A DNA stretch of 64,000 bases, from the NCBI RefSeq assembly GCF_000204055.1, contig NW_006768776.1, positions 146,105 through 210,104 of the forward strand, written 5' to 3'. The stretch comes from Melampsora larici-populina 98AG31 (lineage: Eukaryota > Basidiomycota > Pucciniomycetes > Pucciniales > Melampsoraceae). Position 1 is the first letter of the stretch, and every line of letters starts with the position of its first letter. This document shows, one piece after another, positions 1 through 13,219 of this stretch. Below the pieces are notes generated by a model, which did not search any database, was not told where the DNA came from, and saw only the letters and a list, made by a program, of their open reading frames with translations. The translations under genes and the position numbers were made by a program.

Positions 1-219
1 TTCTATTCACTCTTCAACTTCAAAATCATCATCGGTTCTAGTTTGACTAACACTATTTAGCAGTAGTAGTCGTAGTAGTAGTCGTAGTACTAGGATTAGT
101 AGTGTTCTATTTCAAGTAATCTACTTGATTGATCGATTAGTTTTGATTTAAGTCAATCGATGAAACGGTAAACTGATTTTAGGATTATCAATCACTTCAT
201 CAGTTCATCATCATCAAAC
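1..219. other. Upstream region of the Con7-like gene
   Basis: AT-rich leader with a short imperfect AGT/CGT microsatellite near 61-95 and a TCATCA-rich stretch just before the ATG at 220. I see no TATA box that I would trust. The gene model starts at the first ATG of a frame that stays open for more than 200 codons. Confidence 0.4.
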
Positions 220-2099
220 ATGCAACAATCAGCACCTCAACATCAAGATGCTTACTTTTCATTCACTGTACCACCTAAATCACAACCTACTACAATCTAT
301 TATCAACCAGTACCACATCAACCTATCAATCTATCCAAATCATCCAATCTACCTTCACAATCACCCTTGACTATCAACACTTTCCAACCATCACCATCAT
401 CAACTCAACCAACCTTGAACATTCCTATTCTCAACTCTCATAAAAACAATCTTGATCCGATTCATCATGATTTACCACTTTACCTAGATCTACTCAATCG
501 ATCTCCTTCTGGTGATTCAACTTCAACTTCAATCATCAATCAAAGACCTTCTACTTCTGCTGGTCAACAGTTTGCTTTCAATTTACCTACTACTCCTAAT
601 CGATCACAACTTTCATCCTTTACAAATAACAACAATCACAACAAAAGACCAATCTCAAGTAATGGATTGAATTCTACCACTCCTACCAATTCTACTTCAT
701 CATCTTCCACTTCTTCTACTTCTAATCCTTTAACCAACCAAAACATTAACAACCTTTTGCCTAACCATCCGAATCAAACTCCACCTCTCTCTCGTCCGAT
801 CGTTCGTCTCAATCTTTCAAATCAATCTTCTGCTACAACTAACACCAACACCAACACCCCCAACTCATTCAATCTCCTATCAGCTCCTTCTACTTCATTC
901 CAATATGGTTCGTATCCTTCATGTCTTCAACCCTTGATGATCTACATAATCACTCACTTTCTCTCATTCTTTAGGTATAGGACCTCATAACACTCGTCCC
1001 ATGACCGCACCTGGTGCAGGTTGGGACGCAGGTCAATTCAATCATGATTATGATTACACTTCTGCTAGTGTTGGACTCTACGGTAATGGTCAACTGAGTT
1101 CGTACCATTTCTGAAAATCAATTTGGTAAAGACTTGATCTGATGGAAAAAACTCTCCGCTCTCCACAAATCCATTTTCAGTCTCACCCGATTATTTAGGT
1201 GAAAGTCCTGAACTGTGCTCAAATAGTAGACCAACTACTTCGGCCCATTTTTCAACTTTGAGTCCAGACGTCACACAATCGGAACAATTCCTTTCACTCT
1301 TTCCAGACTTTCTTAGTCCTCCTTCGACTACTACTTCCATCAGACCTCAAACTCATTCTGGAACATCGAGTATTGGATTTGGTGAACAACAAAGACCTAA
1401 CACTGCTTATCCTTCAAACCTTTTGATTAACAATTGGCGACCGAATGCAACGCCTCTGGGTTTAGAACCTTCGCATAAGATTGCCTCATCTTATCATCCT
1501 TATCCTTCTTCTCATCCTCCTCCTTCACATCATCATTCTCTTCCTAGACTTTCAATCGATTCGATCACTAGCAATCTTTCCTCTTCTTCACCTGTTACCT
1601 CTTCATCAAATTCGTTGGAAACGGTTCATCCACTTTTACCTCATCAACTTCCAAGGCACGATTCACAGCCGTATCAGTTCAATCTTGGGGCACCTAGAAA
1701 ACGTGCTCGAAGACGATTTGATGAAGTTTGTTCATTTTTGCCCTTTTTCCAAAGTGACTTACCGGTTCATTTGTTGACTTGAATCTTTCTTTTGCTTTAG
1801 GTTGAAAGGTTGTATGATTGTAATTATCCAGGATGTACAAAAGGATATGGAACTTTGAATCATTTGAATGCACATATTGCAATGCAAAAACACGGACCTA
1901 AGCGATTACCACAAGGTTTGTAAAAAATTCTATCACGTTTCCAGCATCTTCAAAGAGACTGATTCCTGATGTCTGTCTTCTTTCCATTACAGAGTTCAAA
2001 GAGATTAGAAAAGAATGGAGAGCCAAGAAAAAAGCTGAAGCTGAAGCTAGAAATGTTCATAATCGATCTAATGGTAATCCACATCATCCACATCACTAA
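220..2099 (+). CDS. Con7-like C2H2 zinc-finger transcription regulator, 5 exons
   Basis: Exons by phase and splice sites: 220-907, 975-1097, 1181-1725, 1801-1915, 1993-2099, giving 525 aa. Introns are 67-83 bp, with donors of GTTCGT or GTTTGT type. The N-terminal 440 residues are low-complexity, rich in Ser, Thr, Asn, Gln and Pro, as in fungal activation regions. A basic stretch (RKRARRRFDEVERLYDC) leads into one C2H2 finger: C459, C464, H477, H483 (C-X4-C-X12-H-X5-H). The core TLNHLNAH and the following EFKEIRKEWRAKKK match what I recall of the fungal Con7 family, named for a Magnaporthe regulator of conidiation and appressorium formation. The nuclear role is inferred from the family. The family call is by eye from the finger and its flanks; the N-terminus carries no family signal. 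Confidence 0.85.
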
Positions 2100-5000
2100 G
2101 CTGTCCATGATTTTACCTCATCAAATCGGATCTCTTGATCATTTTTCTCTTATTAAAATAATTTTTGATGGACTTTCCTTTCTTCTACTCTTTTTTGTTT
2201 GTGTGGATCTTTTTTTCCCTTATCTATTGTCGTTTTTTTGGTTTTTTTTATTTGTGTATAATTCAGTTTTTCTTCAACTTTTTGGTTTTTTTTATTCTTT
2301 TTACTTTTTTTTATATAAGAAATATGAGGTGATCTTTTTTTCTCTTGAAGTTTTTGTAGGTTTTGATTGATTTCTTTGAGATTTTTTTCTTCATTTAGCT
2401 CTTATATATATAAATTCTAAACTTCTTGTTTTTTTTTCTATTATGATTATTACTCTTCTTGGTTTTTTCTTCTTCTTTATCTTTTTTCCTTTTTTTTATA
2501 AAAAAATCAATCCTCTTCTTGTTGTTGTTTGTTTGTTTGTTTGTTTGTTGTTGTGATTTAACAATAGATGTTCTTTGATTTGGTGTTTAGATTTTTTTTT
2601 TGTGAAATTGGTTTATTTTTTTGTATGATGGGATCTTTGGAGGTATATTACTTGTTTATAGAAAAAAAGAAATGATGAAAGAAGATTGTTAAAAACATAA
2701 ATGAAGAAGAAGTTTTCTTGGTTTTATTGATGATCATTTGGTATGACTGATCAGAGGTTTTGTGTTTTGGTTTTTTGGTTGGTTTTGTTCCATTTTTTCG
2801 TTGCTTTAACATGCTTGGTTCTGGTCAAAGGGTTTTAACAATACCAGGATTTGTAGGATCTGTTGAAGGAAAGGTTTTTGGCCTAGAAGGACTTTTGTTA
2901 ACTGGGCAAGGAGAGATGAGTGGTTGAATAAGGTCCTGGCCACAGCCACATATGTAGGCTCAATATGCCAAAACTTATGGATACAGTTGTAATGTTTCTA
3001 GTTTCACCCATAACCTTCAGGGCTGGGATCCAAATTGATTTTGAGGTCTTTGGTAATCTTTACCAATGGTTGGTTGTTTTTTTGTATATCTACTACATGA
3101 GAGGATCCATGGCCATGAGTGATACATAAACCATATTTGTAGAAAAACTTGATGAGAAAAATCATTCATGATTTGTTTTTCAAAAAAATTCACATAACTA
3201 ATTAATAGTAAAAATCATTTTGTCATAGCAGACTTTTCAAGTTTTGATTTTTGATTTTTTTGACTCTTGAATTTTTTGAAAAAAAAATGTCAAAATTCAA
3301 AAAAAATCACATATGTACCAACCTGTACATGTACAACTTTCTGTGTGAATTACTTGGTCACATCACCTTTATTCCCATCCAAAGTTTTTAAATTGTTTGA
3401 TCTTTTTGAAAATGAGTTTGGAAAGCATATTGTACCAATTTGAAAACTTTTGATTGTTGAAGTAGATCAGGATATTTAATTTGACTTGATAAAAAAATTG
3501 CTTGGAAATGGATTTGGCCACATTGATCACCTTCAACAAACTGAAGTGTTTTCCAGAACTTGGGTCTTGACATAAATCCAGATAGTGTCAATGTAAAAAT
3601 TCATCACTGCCCAAAAGTCAGACTTTTCAAATTTACAAAAAGTCCACTGTGGATGCTTTAAGCACCAACCAGAAGTTGAGGCATAGGTTCTGGATACATA
3701 AACCCCTGCTTTTCCCAATTTGGTAGAAAAACCAACTTGACATAATTCCATGATTCCAGATCATCACTTACTTAATCCTTTGCCAAGAATATTGAGTGAG
3801 GTGATTCTATTAGGAGGGTTCAAGTTGAAAAAATGCCTAAATTACAACTGTCCCTACATCAAAATTCTACTTAAATTTTGAGATTTTGAAAACACTATCA
3901 GAAAGCTCCACCTGATAAGCACAATACTAGCATTTTATTTTCCAAAAAATGTATTCTTTAGGGCTGGGAGGGCAAAAAGCATAAAATGTTAGACACTTTT
4001 TGGCCAACTTGAACCCCACTATTGTGTTTGATCTCATGGTTTTATAGTCCTCTTTAAGCCCTTGTAAGTTATAGAGTAGTGCTTCTAAGCTACTTGGACT
4101 AATTAGAAGTAGAGAAAAGCTTTAGAATAGCATAGGATGCAAGAACCTGGAGAAACTCACCTTGACAGGATGGCAACTAATTATGATGCCAGTAAACAGG
4201 CATCAGTCTCTACGGCTCTGAAAACTGAAGACAAAACAAGAATCACACCTCACAATGCCAGTAAACAGGTGTCAGTCTTTACTAATGCACCAATTGACCT
4301 GGTTGAAGTTCTGGCTCAAGATTTCTGAGCTTGCCTGGGGCTGGCATAATCCAAGACTGGGTTGGCCAAGCCCAGGAACACAAGCTCAACAAGAGTTTTG
4401 AAAAAACACCAATCAGCCATGAGATTTACACAAAGTCATACAAAATCAAGGGGAATTGTGTAATTCTTTGACTATCTTTACACACAAGCATTAGATATTT
4501 CCTTGATAAAAGCAGTGGATGGAATTTTCAACTTCATGTATTTGAAGAACTGATTTCTTGTGTAGTTGGAAGATGATTTCACTAAAAATGTGCCCTGTTT
4601 CCACACAAGCAGGGTGGTATGGGCTGGCCAAATTTTGCCTCCAGCCTGGCTGAGACCTGCTCAACCCAGTCCTGGTCTTGGGGTTGAACTGTGTTTTTGG
4701 GTTAGGGTTGGTGCAACAGTCTTTGTGGGTCTGAACACCAAAAAGAATCACACCTAGGAAGGTGAAAGAAAAACAACTATATTACACCACTTTATTCCTC
4801 AGTGAACTGATGAGAAGAAAATGATGTTTGTGCATCAGCAATCTTATTTAAATTTTGACACAGTGATGACTCAGGTTTGAGTTGAAACAAATTAGGTTTG
4901 AGTATGGGTTTTAATATTAAGGGGACTCGAAGTTGAAAGGTAGATTCTTCCTTTTCCAAAACCTAGAATACTTGTTTTTTTAGTGGGGAAAAAACTGATA

Positions 5001-6237
5001 TGTAGCCCTCACTTTGAAGTTCCTGTGCTTATAATTCTCATCTGTCATTGACTTCACATCAAAACCCCCTCTCATTGTCAAGCCTATCCTTCAACTCAAA
5101 ATGATAGCAACTTCTGCAGTGAACTATCCTCTTGGTTCCATCCCTGAGTCATGCCTTCACAACTCAAGATGCAACTTCCGCATGATAACCATGCAACAAT
5201 TGCACAATCCTCAAATTCATCATCAGATACTGAAGATTCAACTATACAACAGCTCATACTCCAATTCTGCCAAGATCACCTCAACCAGGTTGTACTCCAA
5301 TCAGTAGTAGATCCAAATATTTGAATAGATCAGTTTAGGCTTACATGGGACTGATGTTTTTTAAATTGTCAAATAAGTCCTTTTATTGTTGTACCTGGGA
5401 CATAATGGGTTGGAGTAGATCAATTGATTTAGATAACTTTTGAGTTTGAAATACCACCTCAATGGTTTTTTTGATACTAGAGACTATGCACGCATGCGCG
5501 CAACAGGGGAATAGTGTGCTATTATACATGTTAATTGTTACCATTGTTTCTGTCTATTTACAATAAGAAACTCTTTTCACCACATCATCGAGCAGACCCA
5601 TCGAGCAGACCAATTCAAATCTCAGCTGACATTCGTCAATTATAATACAAACAAGTTATACCTCAAGGCACTATTCTACTTGATCTTTCCTGTCCTCTGA
5701 TCAATTTGATTAAAGTTGAGAAACAGTACCCAAGGGACTGCAAACATTCAAAGATCTGGTTTTGACTTTATTGGTAGAGATCGACATTTGGATAGTGATT
5801 AGGAATGATTGCGGAGGATAATTTCAGAATAGAGTTATTGGCAGGGTGAATTGAGGGTGGCCGATTAAAAAAATGTTCAAGAAAAATGGGTAGACAATGT
5901 TGTAATAAGGAGCAGGTAATACAATGGGACAAAAGATGCAACAATGACAAAGACATTTTATACGCAAAGAGTCAAACAACAGAGACCGCCCAAACGGACG
6001 CAGGCAGGTTTTGCAACGGCCTGATTGCACAGCAAAAGTTGAAAGGCAACAATGAAAATGCAAAGAGACAAATGGTTAAAGTTTTGAAAAGGGGCGAGAA
6101 GCATGAGTATCTACAAAAGGCACCTGATTAAGCGGCAAATTGTGGTAAGGAGACACTTGAAATTGACAATGAACAAAAACAACAAAGCCAAAGCATTGAA
6201 TGCTTTTAAAAAGGCTTGTGGAGCTAGACACAAAGGA
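2100..6237. other. Long AT-rich intergenic stretch without a recognisable gene
   Basis: It starts with a very T-rich 3' flank of the Con7-like gene, including a GTTT microsatellite at about 2526-2550. The remainder shows only short open frames without family signatures. A short phrase (AATGCCAGTAAACAGG with flanking CAGTCT) occurs twice within 4190-4280, and AAGAATCACACCT recurs at about 4238 and 4744, suggesting decayed repeat DNA. A small CpG-rich patch lies near 5490. I find no protein domain on either strand. Confidence 0.5.
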
Positions 6238-6500
6238 TGACTAATGAGTAACAACAAAAAAAGCAAAATGTCTTGTATATAAAAAGATGATCAGGGAGTA
6301 AAAGCAAAAATAAATAAAAAGTTGCCACAAGTCAAGAAAGACAATTTGACATTTGCAAAATAAACGGATGAGTAAGGAGTGGAGAACAAAAAGAAGCAAA
6401 ATGTTGCGTATATAAAAAGTCAATCAGGGACTAAAAGCATAAACAAATGAAAAGTCATGAAAAGTGAAACATCAAATTGACATTTGCAAAAGAAACAGGA
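6238..6500. repeat. Two-copy imperfect tandem repeat, period about 130 bp
   Basis: The phrases AGCAAAATG, GTATATAAAAAG, ATCAGGGA and TTGACATTTGCAAAA occur in the same order in 6238-6367 and again in 6368-6500. Divergence is moderate, so the duplication is old. No coding role is apparent. Confidence 0.6.
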
Positions 6501-6779
6501 ACAAAGAAAAGATAAAAATGAGGAGTATTCCAACAGGTAAACCACCACTACAGGGAAATACTTGCGGCATGAAGATACCCGATTGATGGGAGTGAATTCT
6601 CACATTTTGTTATTTAGATCAGTCAATCACAAATTGAAACCTCCCTTTCATCTGATTTGGATCAATCAAACAAAATTTGATTGATCTGATCAATTCAAAT
6701 CAGTGGGTTCACTCACTTTGATTTGGATCAACTGATTTCATTCAATTGGTGAGTGAATAATTTGTCAATTCACTCACCG

Positions 6780-7480
6780 GTGTGGTGATCATTCTATGGG
6801 ATCAATCAAAGAAAATGAATCATTGGTTGTTTACTAAGTTATCAGAAAATCTCAGCATAAAGGAAAACTCAAAATTGATGGAATCTGATCAATATAAGGT
6901 CTTTTAGGCTAATACATTGCACATTATGTTATTATGAGGACATTTAATTCAAACAAATTATTACTATCAGTACATTAACTTTAACAAAAGATTGGGAAAA
7001 GAAAAGAAACAAAAAACATAAGCAAAATTAAAAAACATAGGTATATAGGATTGGAAATGGTTTTTAGGGTATTAATATTAGGTTTATGGGTATTGAGAGG
7101 TTAGAATATGAAAAGCACAGCATTATATTATTCAGTAACAAATTCAATCATGATGGTTTATAAGGAGGAATACAAATTATCAAGACAACAGTACTTTTTT
7201 GAAGTTGGTCAACAAGGGTTTTACAGGTAGTTTACATATGTAGTTTTTCCGGGAGTTTTCAGGTTATAGATGATGATGTAATATTACAGAAGCAAGAAAG
7301 TAGGAGCAATAGCTGTGTAAAGTGGTAAAAAGGGGTGAATTTTGTCAAAAATGAAGGCTTTCAGCTTATTACATATGTCAAATGACGTCAGGATTAGATG
7401 GTAGATAGCTCATTCAATGCCGAAGCGTGGATTACATAATGTACAAGCTTTAAGTCATTAGTAACGGAGGTGTGCAAAGA
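6780..7480. repeat. Dispersed repeat, copy 1 (partner at 13560-14240)
   Basis: This segment can be followed base by base, with drift, against 13560-14240 in the same orientation. Shared phrases include TTTAGGGTATT, ATTAGGTTTATGGGT, CAGTAACAA, GTGTAAAGTG, AAAATGAAGG and TCATTAGTAAC. It carries no open frame of note. The two copies flank the fold-back and hAT region, so they may be parts of one larger element or two insertions of one family. Confidence 0.65.
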
Positions 7481-9038
7481 AAGGTATAAGAGGAATAAAA
7501 AATAGGTGTGAACTTCAAATTTTACACTTACATGTGTACATGTAACAACTTTTACATACAAAAACCTCAACTTTACAGGTCAATAACTCATCCATTCCTC
7601 ATCAGAAGTACCTGATATAGCAACATTTATTGATCAGTATCACGAGCTCTACAAGATGCACCTTAGTAATCCAAATCTGGATATCATCTGAAAAAACCCT
7701 CAACTTCAAAAATAGGTTTTCAGCCAGTTTACCAGGAAAAAACCACCTGTATTCATTATAAGAAGCACTGTGTAGCATCTAATTACATCATTGATCACTT
7801 TGGCTGTGTAAATTACATCATCCATTGGCAACAAAGTCATTACATTGTGTCATTACATGGTTTTCAGGTTTTTAGGGCTGTTGACAATTGTAAGCGTTGT
7901 TACACATCAATATATATACTCACAGATCATTTTGGTATTGTTGTTCCCCTCTCTGCAACTTATACTTTGTTGTAGTGTTATGAATCACCATTTATTTACT
8001 ACATTTGTCCCAAGTTCACTTAGATCTGCCCCTTCAAAGCAAGGAGAAATTTATTTATGTGTGTTCAAGACTATAAGTCTCTTTTGGAATAATACTTACA
8101 ACAGTATTGCTAGTAATTGATATTGTTTTGTGTTCTTTTTGTGCTTAAACTGGAATAGTACTTATTAAGAGTATTGAGAACATTTCTCTGGTGCTTATTA
8201 TCTTTTTCTCTGTGATCAAAAAGTGGTCTGCAAGTGCCCTTGTGCTGGTTTCTTCAAAGAAGGCAGTCTTTAGGCCACTCCTACTATTCTCACATTAGTA
8301 GATTATTCCTTCTTAGGTGTTGTAAAGCTCTTGTTGAGCTTTAAACACTACAACGGTTCAAATTGGGACTTGGTTGATGTGACCATGGGATGGTCCAAGG
8401 AACGCACACTAAGTCGTCTGGAGCTCAGTGATGGCCAACCACCAGAAATGACAGACAGAATTCTTTGGCTAAAGCAACCCGGCCAGCCAGCTGGCTCTGC
8501 CAACGTGAATTGGGACCCTCATTCTTTGTACCAGTTATATTCCGCCAGCACCAAACCTGGTAAGCTGAACCAATGTTGGGGAACTGCGGTTATGGAGTCT
8601 CTTCTCCCAGCTTTCACCCCTTTGTGGATCAAAGGATCCAAGGGCAAAGGCCAGGACACGACTTTGAAATTAATTTGGCATTATTCTTCAAGACTATCTT
8701 TGGAGAAGCATTGATAATCCCACATCAAGTCTGTATTATCTCGAGGTCTTGAAACCAAATTTGCATTACTAAAGTGCATCTTGTAGAGCTCGTGATACTG
8801 ATCAATAAATGGTGCTATTTCAGGTACTTCTGATGAGGAGTGGATGAGTTATTGAGCTGTGAAGTTGAGGTTTTTGTATGTAAATGTTGTTACATGTACG
8901 CATGTAAGTGTAAAATTTGAAGTTCACACCTATTTCTCATTCCTCTTATAACTTTCTTTGCACCCCTCCGTTACTAATGACTTAGGGCTTGTACATTATG
9001 TAATCCACTCTTCTGCGTTGAATGAGCTATCTAAGGAC
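7399..9038. repeat. Fold-back structure: about 280-bp inverted arms around a 1.1-kb core
   Basis: The left arm 7399-7678 is the reverse complement of 8757-9038. Phrases such as TCAGTATCACGAGCTCTACA and CTTTAGTAATCC/TTGCATTACTAAAG line up on the opposite strand. The core (7679-8756) has a 127-codon open frame at 8331-8714, but it starts with TTG and resembles no family I know. The left arm also belongs to the dispersed repeat at 6780-7480. The layout fits either a fold-back element or two copies of the repeat inserted head to head. Confidence 0.65.
8323..8343. repeat. Short perfect hairpin, conserved in a second repeat copy
   Basis: An eight-base stem TAAAGCTC/GAGCTTTA encloses a TTGTT loop and is followed by ACACTACAACG. 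A related hairpin with the same loop and the same ACTACAACG tail lies at 26796-26816. The preceding 150 bp also resemble each other (a phrase around TTTCTCTG followed by a T-rich stretch), so these are two copies of one dispersed element. Confidence 0.5.
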
Positions 9039-9114
9039 CCTGGAGAGCTCCTACCAAGGCATACAATTTAAAAATTGGTCTTACACTACCAACACACAAA
9101 TTGTACCGCGGGGA

Positions 9115-9270
9115 GTTAAGGGCTACGGTGTGGTGCAGTATGGTAAAATCACCATTGGCTGCGGTCCAACCGGGTACGGTCCCACCGTACCGTAGTGTGA
9201 GCTTCCTGAGAAAGTATGGGGTGGTGGCCGTACCGCTCTGACAGTATCTCAGGTGTACCATCACCGTAGT
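9115..9270. repeat. Cluster of ACCGTA/TACGGT motifs, possible hAT subterminal region
   Basis: Several copies of TACGGT and ACCGTA in both orientations lie between 9115 and 9270, upstream of the hAT transposase relic. A related ACGGTACCGTGCGGT lies at about 13276, downstream of it. hAT transposases commonly bind short subterminal repeats, so this may mark an element end. I could not identify terminal inverted repeats or an 8-bp duplication. Confidence 0.3.
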
Positions 9271-9519
9271 TTGGAGTGATAACTGTCACTCCAATTCTAC
9301 TTCCACTATTCACAGCCTCACATCTGCATTCCCAAAATGGGAAGAATCCAACAATTCTAGGATTCTTATTCCCAATTGGGATACCTTCATTCCAAACAAG
9401 GAAGGGTGAGACTATCATTGGTATGTTATTTCTTTTTCACTTCGTTGATTGTTCCTTTTTGTTATCTATTTTTCTTTCTTTCTTGTTATTCTTTTCTCCT
9501 GCCGTTTCCACTCTTCTGA

Positions 9520-12500
9520 TGCCCAGAAATAACGCAACAACACAAGAAGCTAACTTGATGTCCTCTTTCATATTGGCTCCTAAGAGTTCCCAAGCTTCTC
9601 AATCTTCACAGTCTTGATGCTCCTCTTGTTATATTCCTGCTTGTCGTGATTCCAATTTTGTCCCTACCTCTTCAGATTCACGTTGGTTGTTATATTTACC
9701 TGATGACAATGAAGATGAAGAAGGATCTGAGGAAAGAGCCGGTGACGTAAGCAAGTCTGGACCCAAAGCCCATAATACTCCAACACAATCTCTTGCCCCT
9801 CAAAAAAAAAACGAGCAGCCCCATTTAATTCCCAAGTTCAACCTCAGCAAGCTAAGAAGTCTCAAAAGAGCAATGCAAAAGGTAAAACTCAGGCCACAGT
9901 AACAGTAAGTGTTTCAACATTCATCTTTATATTCATTCCTTCATGAATCTCTATTTGATCTCTTCTTTGGCATTGATCTTATTATAAAATCAATGCTCTT
10001 CTCAGGACTTCACCGTGCCTGAAGATGTTGATGTTGATTAAACAAGCCCACAAGCTGCACCTACGAAAACCTTCAGAACGCAGAGCAAAGCTGTTGAGCA
10101 TCTGCTGTCATATTTTAAACCTGACCCGGTCCAAGTCACCAAAGATGTAAGTTTTTTTATACTCGTATAAAACTCGCTACAATTTGTTATTTGATTGACT
10201 GAGAATGACTTTCAACAGCCTATTGGGGTGCTGCAAGGATATGAGTGTAGATGGTGCCCTGAAACATACACCTGAGGTAAAGGTGGAAGTAGCAATCTCT
10301 ACGGCCATCAAGATGGCGGCAAGAATTGACTTCCGTGTGCTTGTCGTGAAAACTCAAAGAAAGTGAAAGATCACGGACTACCTCTAACATATCAAGAACG
10401 AAAGAAGTCACGCAAAGCCTCTCTTACTGAATCATCATCCGCTGGAATGATGAATACTTTGATCAACTGTCCACCTTTCAACATTGACATCCTCAATGTC
10501 TTATTGGTCATATGGTGTCTGCAACACGCGCTTCCGTGGATTAGATTTCAGGACCCCACCCTCCAAGCAGCATTTCACCTCACCCATGCCAAGGCCAATC
10601 TCAGGAGGCATACTTGGGCAGCAAGTATTGCAAAGGAGCTACATACGTCTATGTATGACCAGCTAATTAGCAAGATACAGGTTTGTTTTCTTTACTTCTG
10701 AATTGAATTTCATTACATATTAACTCTTAGTTTGCAAACTGCAGAATAACCAAAGCAAAATCTGTCTCATCCACAATGGGTGGACAACTAAGGGCAACCA
10801 ATTAGCTTTCATTGGTGTCAGCGCTTCTTGGATAAACTCCGATTGGAAATATCAAACAAGCCATCTCATGTTAAAGTTGGCAACATGGCACCATTGTGGT
10901 GCCCTACTTGCCAGGCTAGTTGGCAAGTTTTTGATCAAACACGGCCTTCATAAGAAGGTCGCCATCAATAGTTTTTTTTCTACAATTGTTTTAATTTTTA
11001 CTAATAATTCCAATGTATATTTTCAATATAACCTCTAGGTATTGGCACAAACCACAGATTTGGGTTCCAACAACAAAACAATGGCCGATGAACTTGAAAA
11101 CATGTTCAAGAATGCTGATGAATTGGTATATTGGGATTCATCAGCAAATCATGTGCGGTGTTACTGCCACAAGCTCGCGCTTGTGGTCAAACACAGACTC
11201 AAGACCATGAATGTTCCAGCAGGCCATGTCAAACCCTCAACTCGACCAGGAGCAAAAGTTCCCAGCCTAGTCCTCAACACCGGTGAAGATGATGTCAATT
11301 TACCTTTGTCATCTGACGAGGACGATGCGGGTTTAGTACCCACCACAACTGATCCCAATTGTGAAGATGACAAATCTTTGCCCAAGGAACCCAGCAAATC
11401 AACTGAGCTGGTTCAACGTGCTTTAATGAAGGTCAGTGTGTGACATTTGTATTCTTTAATGCTCAAACTCTTGCTACAGTATGACTTGACTTCAATTGCA
11501 TATCCTAATCTCCAGTGCAACAAGATGGTTTCAATGATTTGTTCAAGTTCATCACGTCGACAATGGTCCAATTCGCGTGCAAAAGCCCAAGGCGTCAAGA
11601 GTATCATTCACGGATGGGATGTCCGGTGGAATGCTAAGGCTGATAGCTGCAGGCGTGCAGCGGCTGGGCATGAGGTCATCATTTTCACTCATTGATTCTT
11701 TTAGAGGTTTACTTATGCACTTTCTGATTTTGTTTTCACGTGGAAGCAGATCATCAACAGTATGTTGCACACTGATTCCAAAAGCAATCGATTTTTCTAC
11801 GGAATAAGTATATCAGACAAAGAATGGAACACAGTTTGGTCGGTACACACAGTACTCAAACTGAGTCTCTTTTGTATATCATTGGACCAGTCATCTAATC
11901 AAATTGTCATACATTTCACATAGGTCTTTGAACATGCTACAAAACGGATGGAAGGAGACTTTGCATCTGGATGCAAATTCCTTTTGGAATATTGTAAGGT
12001 ACAAAGTGAATTGCAGTCACTGCAAAAGAGCAGCACATATCCCAGCCTAGATGTGATGATAACAGAAATGCTCAAGCATCTCAAACAATACGCAAATAAG
12101 GCTGCAGAAACTAAAGTTGTCCAGATGGCAACAGTTCTCAACCCCAGACATCAATTAAATTATAATAACAAATTCACAAACAATGCCAACTCCACAAGCA
12201 CCTTTGGTTGAGGTTGTTGAGGCAAACCAAGCGGATATCAGTGAAGACAAAGAGGACAACATGTTTCCAGCTGCGCCTTCAACTGAAACAACTCAGGATT
12301 GCCAAATTGAACTCAAACATTATCTTGAGGGTGCACACCCAATTGGAAAAGGGACCAGTGCTATTGACTGGTGGTCAGTGAGTACAAGGTTTAGCAGTTA
12401 TTACCATTGTCTTCTTACCTGTGTACTGATAATAATATACATCCACATTTGATCTAGGCAAACGAAAAAAACTTCCCAATTTTGGCCACTATGGCTCGAG

Positions 12501-13110
12501 ACTACCTGTCTCCGCCTGCCACTTTGTGCGCAGTTGAGCAAACCTTCTCATCAGCTGCAGATATTGCAGTTTCAAGCCGAGGATCAATGAAGCCTTTGGC
12601 AATCTCACAGGCTGTTGCTTGTTGAGAGTGGTTGAAGAATAAAGAGGTCCCTTTGGGTAAGTTTCAGGACACAGTGACATATCTTTTATAAGAAGAACAG
12701 AAAGTCATTGATCAAGGGGTTGCCAAGATCACTCAGAAAAACCCCAACACTCTTGGCAACATCCCTTTTGTTTCACCTGAGGACCTTGATGGAGTGGACA
12801 AGCAGATTATCAAAGACTCACCTCCAGCAACAAATGTCACGGCACCACTTATATGTTCTGGTGCAACAGCAGGGAAGTTTATGCATGGCAAAGAAATGTT
12901 CAATTGGGCTAACCAGGCCTTCACATCCATAGGTAAGGATTAGGAATGTTTCTTTGCATGATGAGTACAGAGCTGACTTGGTTTCTTGCCTAGCAGTCAA
13001 AAAAGAACCAGTCACCAAACCAAAAGAAGATGTGCCTGATTCCCTGTTTGACTTGCCATCCAACAAAAACCGCACAAGTAACTTCCATTACATCACCTTT
13101 GTTACCGGCA
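9520..13110 (+). pseudogene. Decayed hAT-family transposase gene with introns
   Basis: Recognisable blocks occur in order. A BED-type finger relic (YECRWCPETYT, then SNLYGHQDG, with C-X2-C and a single clear His) lies near 10228-10320. A conserved hAT region (about 10360-10680) contains VIWCLQHALPW and ANLRRHTWAA. A catalytic-core block near 11040-11210 reads TTDLGSNNKTMADE and HVRCYCHKLAL. The C-terminal hAT dimerisation block at 12460-12690 reads FPILATMARDYLSPPAT and VEQTFSSAADI, then an acidic tail runs to about 13110. The blocks are separated by plausible short introns (for example a donor after 10147). They are broken by in-frame stops, including TAA near 10037, TGA near 10273 and a stop after AVAC near 12623. 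Family assignment is firm; the exact limits are not. Confidence 0.75.
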
Positions 13111-13219
13111 TTGGTTTGGACTGACAACTGATTCATGTCATCAGATGATTAAGTTTTTGATCCCAATGTGAGAGAATAAGAACTTCAAGCACCTCTCGTT
13201 GGTGAATTGAGTGATCAAT

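Noticed and set aside
1481..1777. 98-codon plus-strand frame inside the Con7-like gene
   Set aside because: Shadow of the real exon in another frame, Leu/Ile/His-rich from repeated TCAT sequence.
8331..8714. 127-codon open frame in the fold-back core
   Set aside because: It begins with TTG, has no domain and lies in repeat DNA; not called as a gene.
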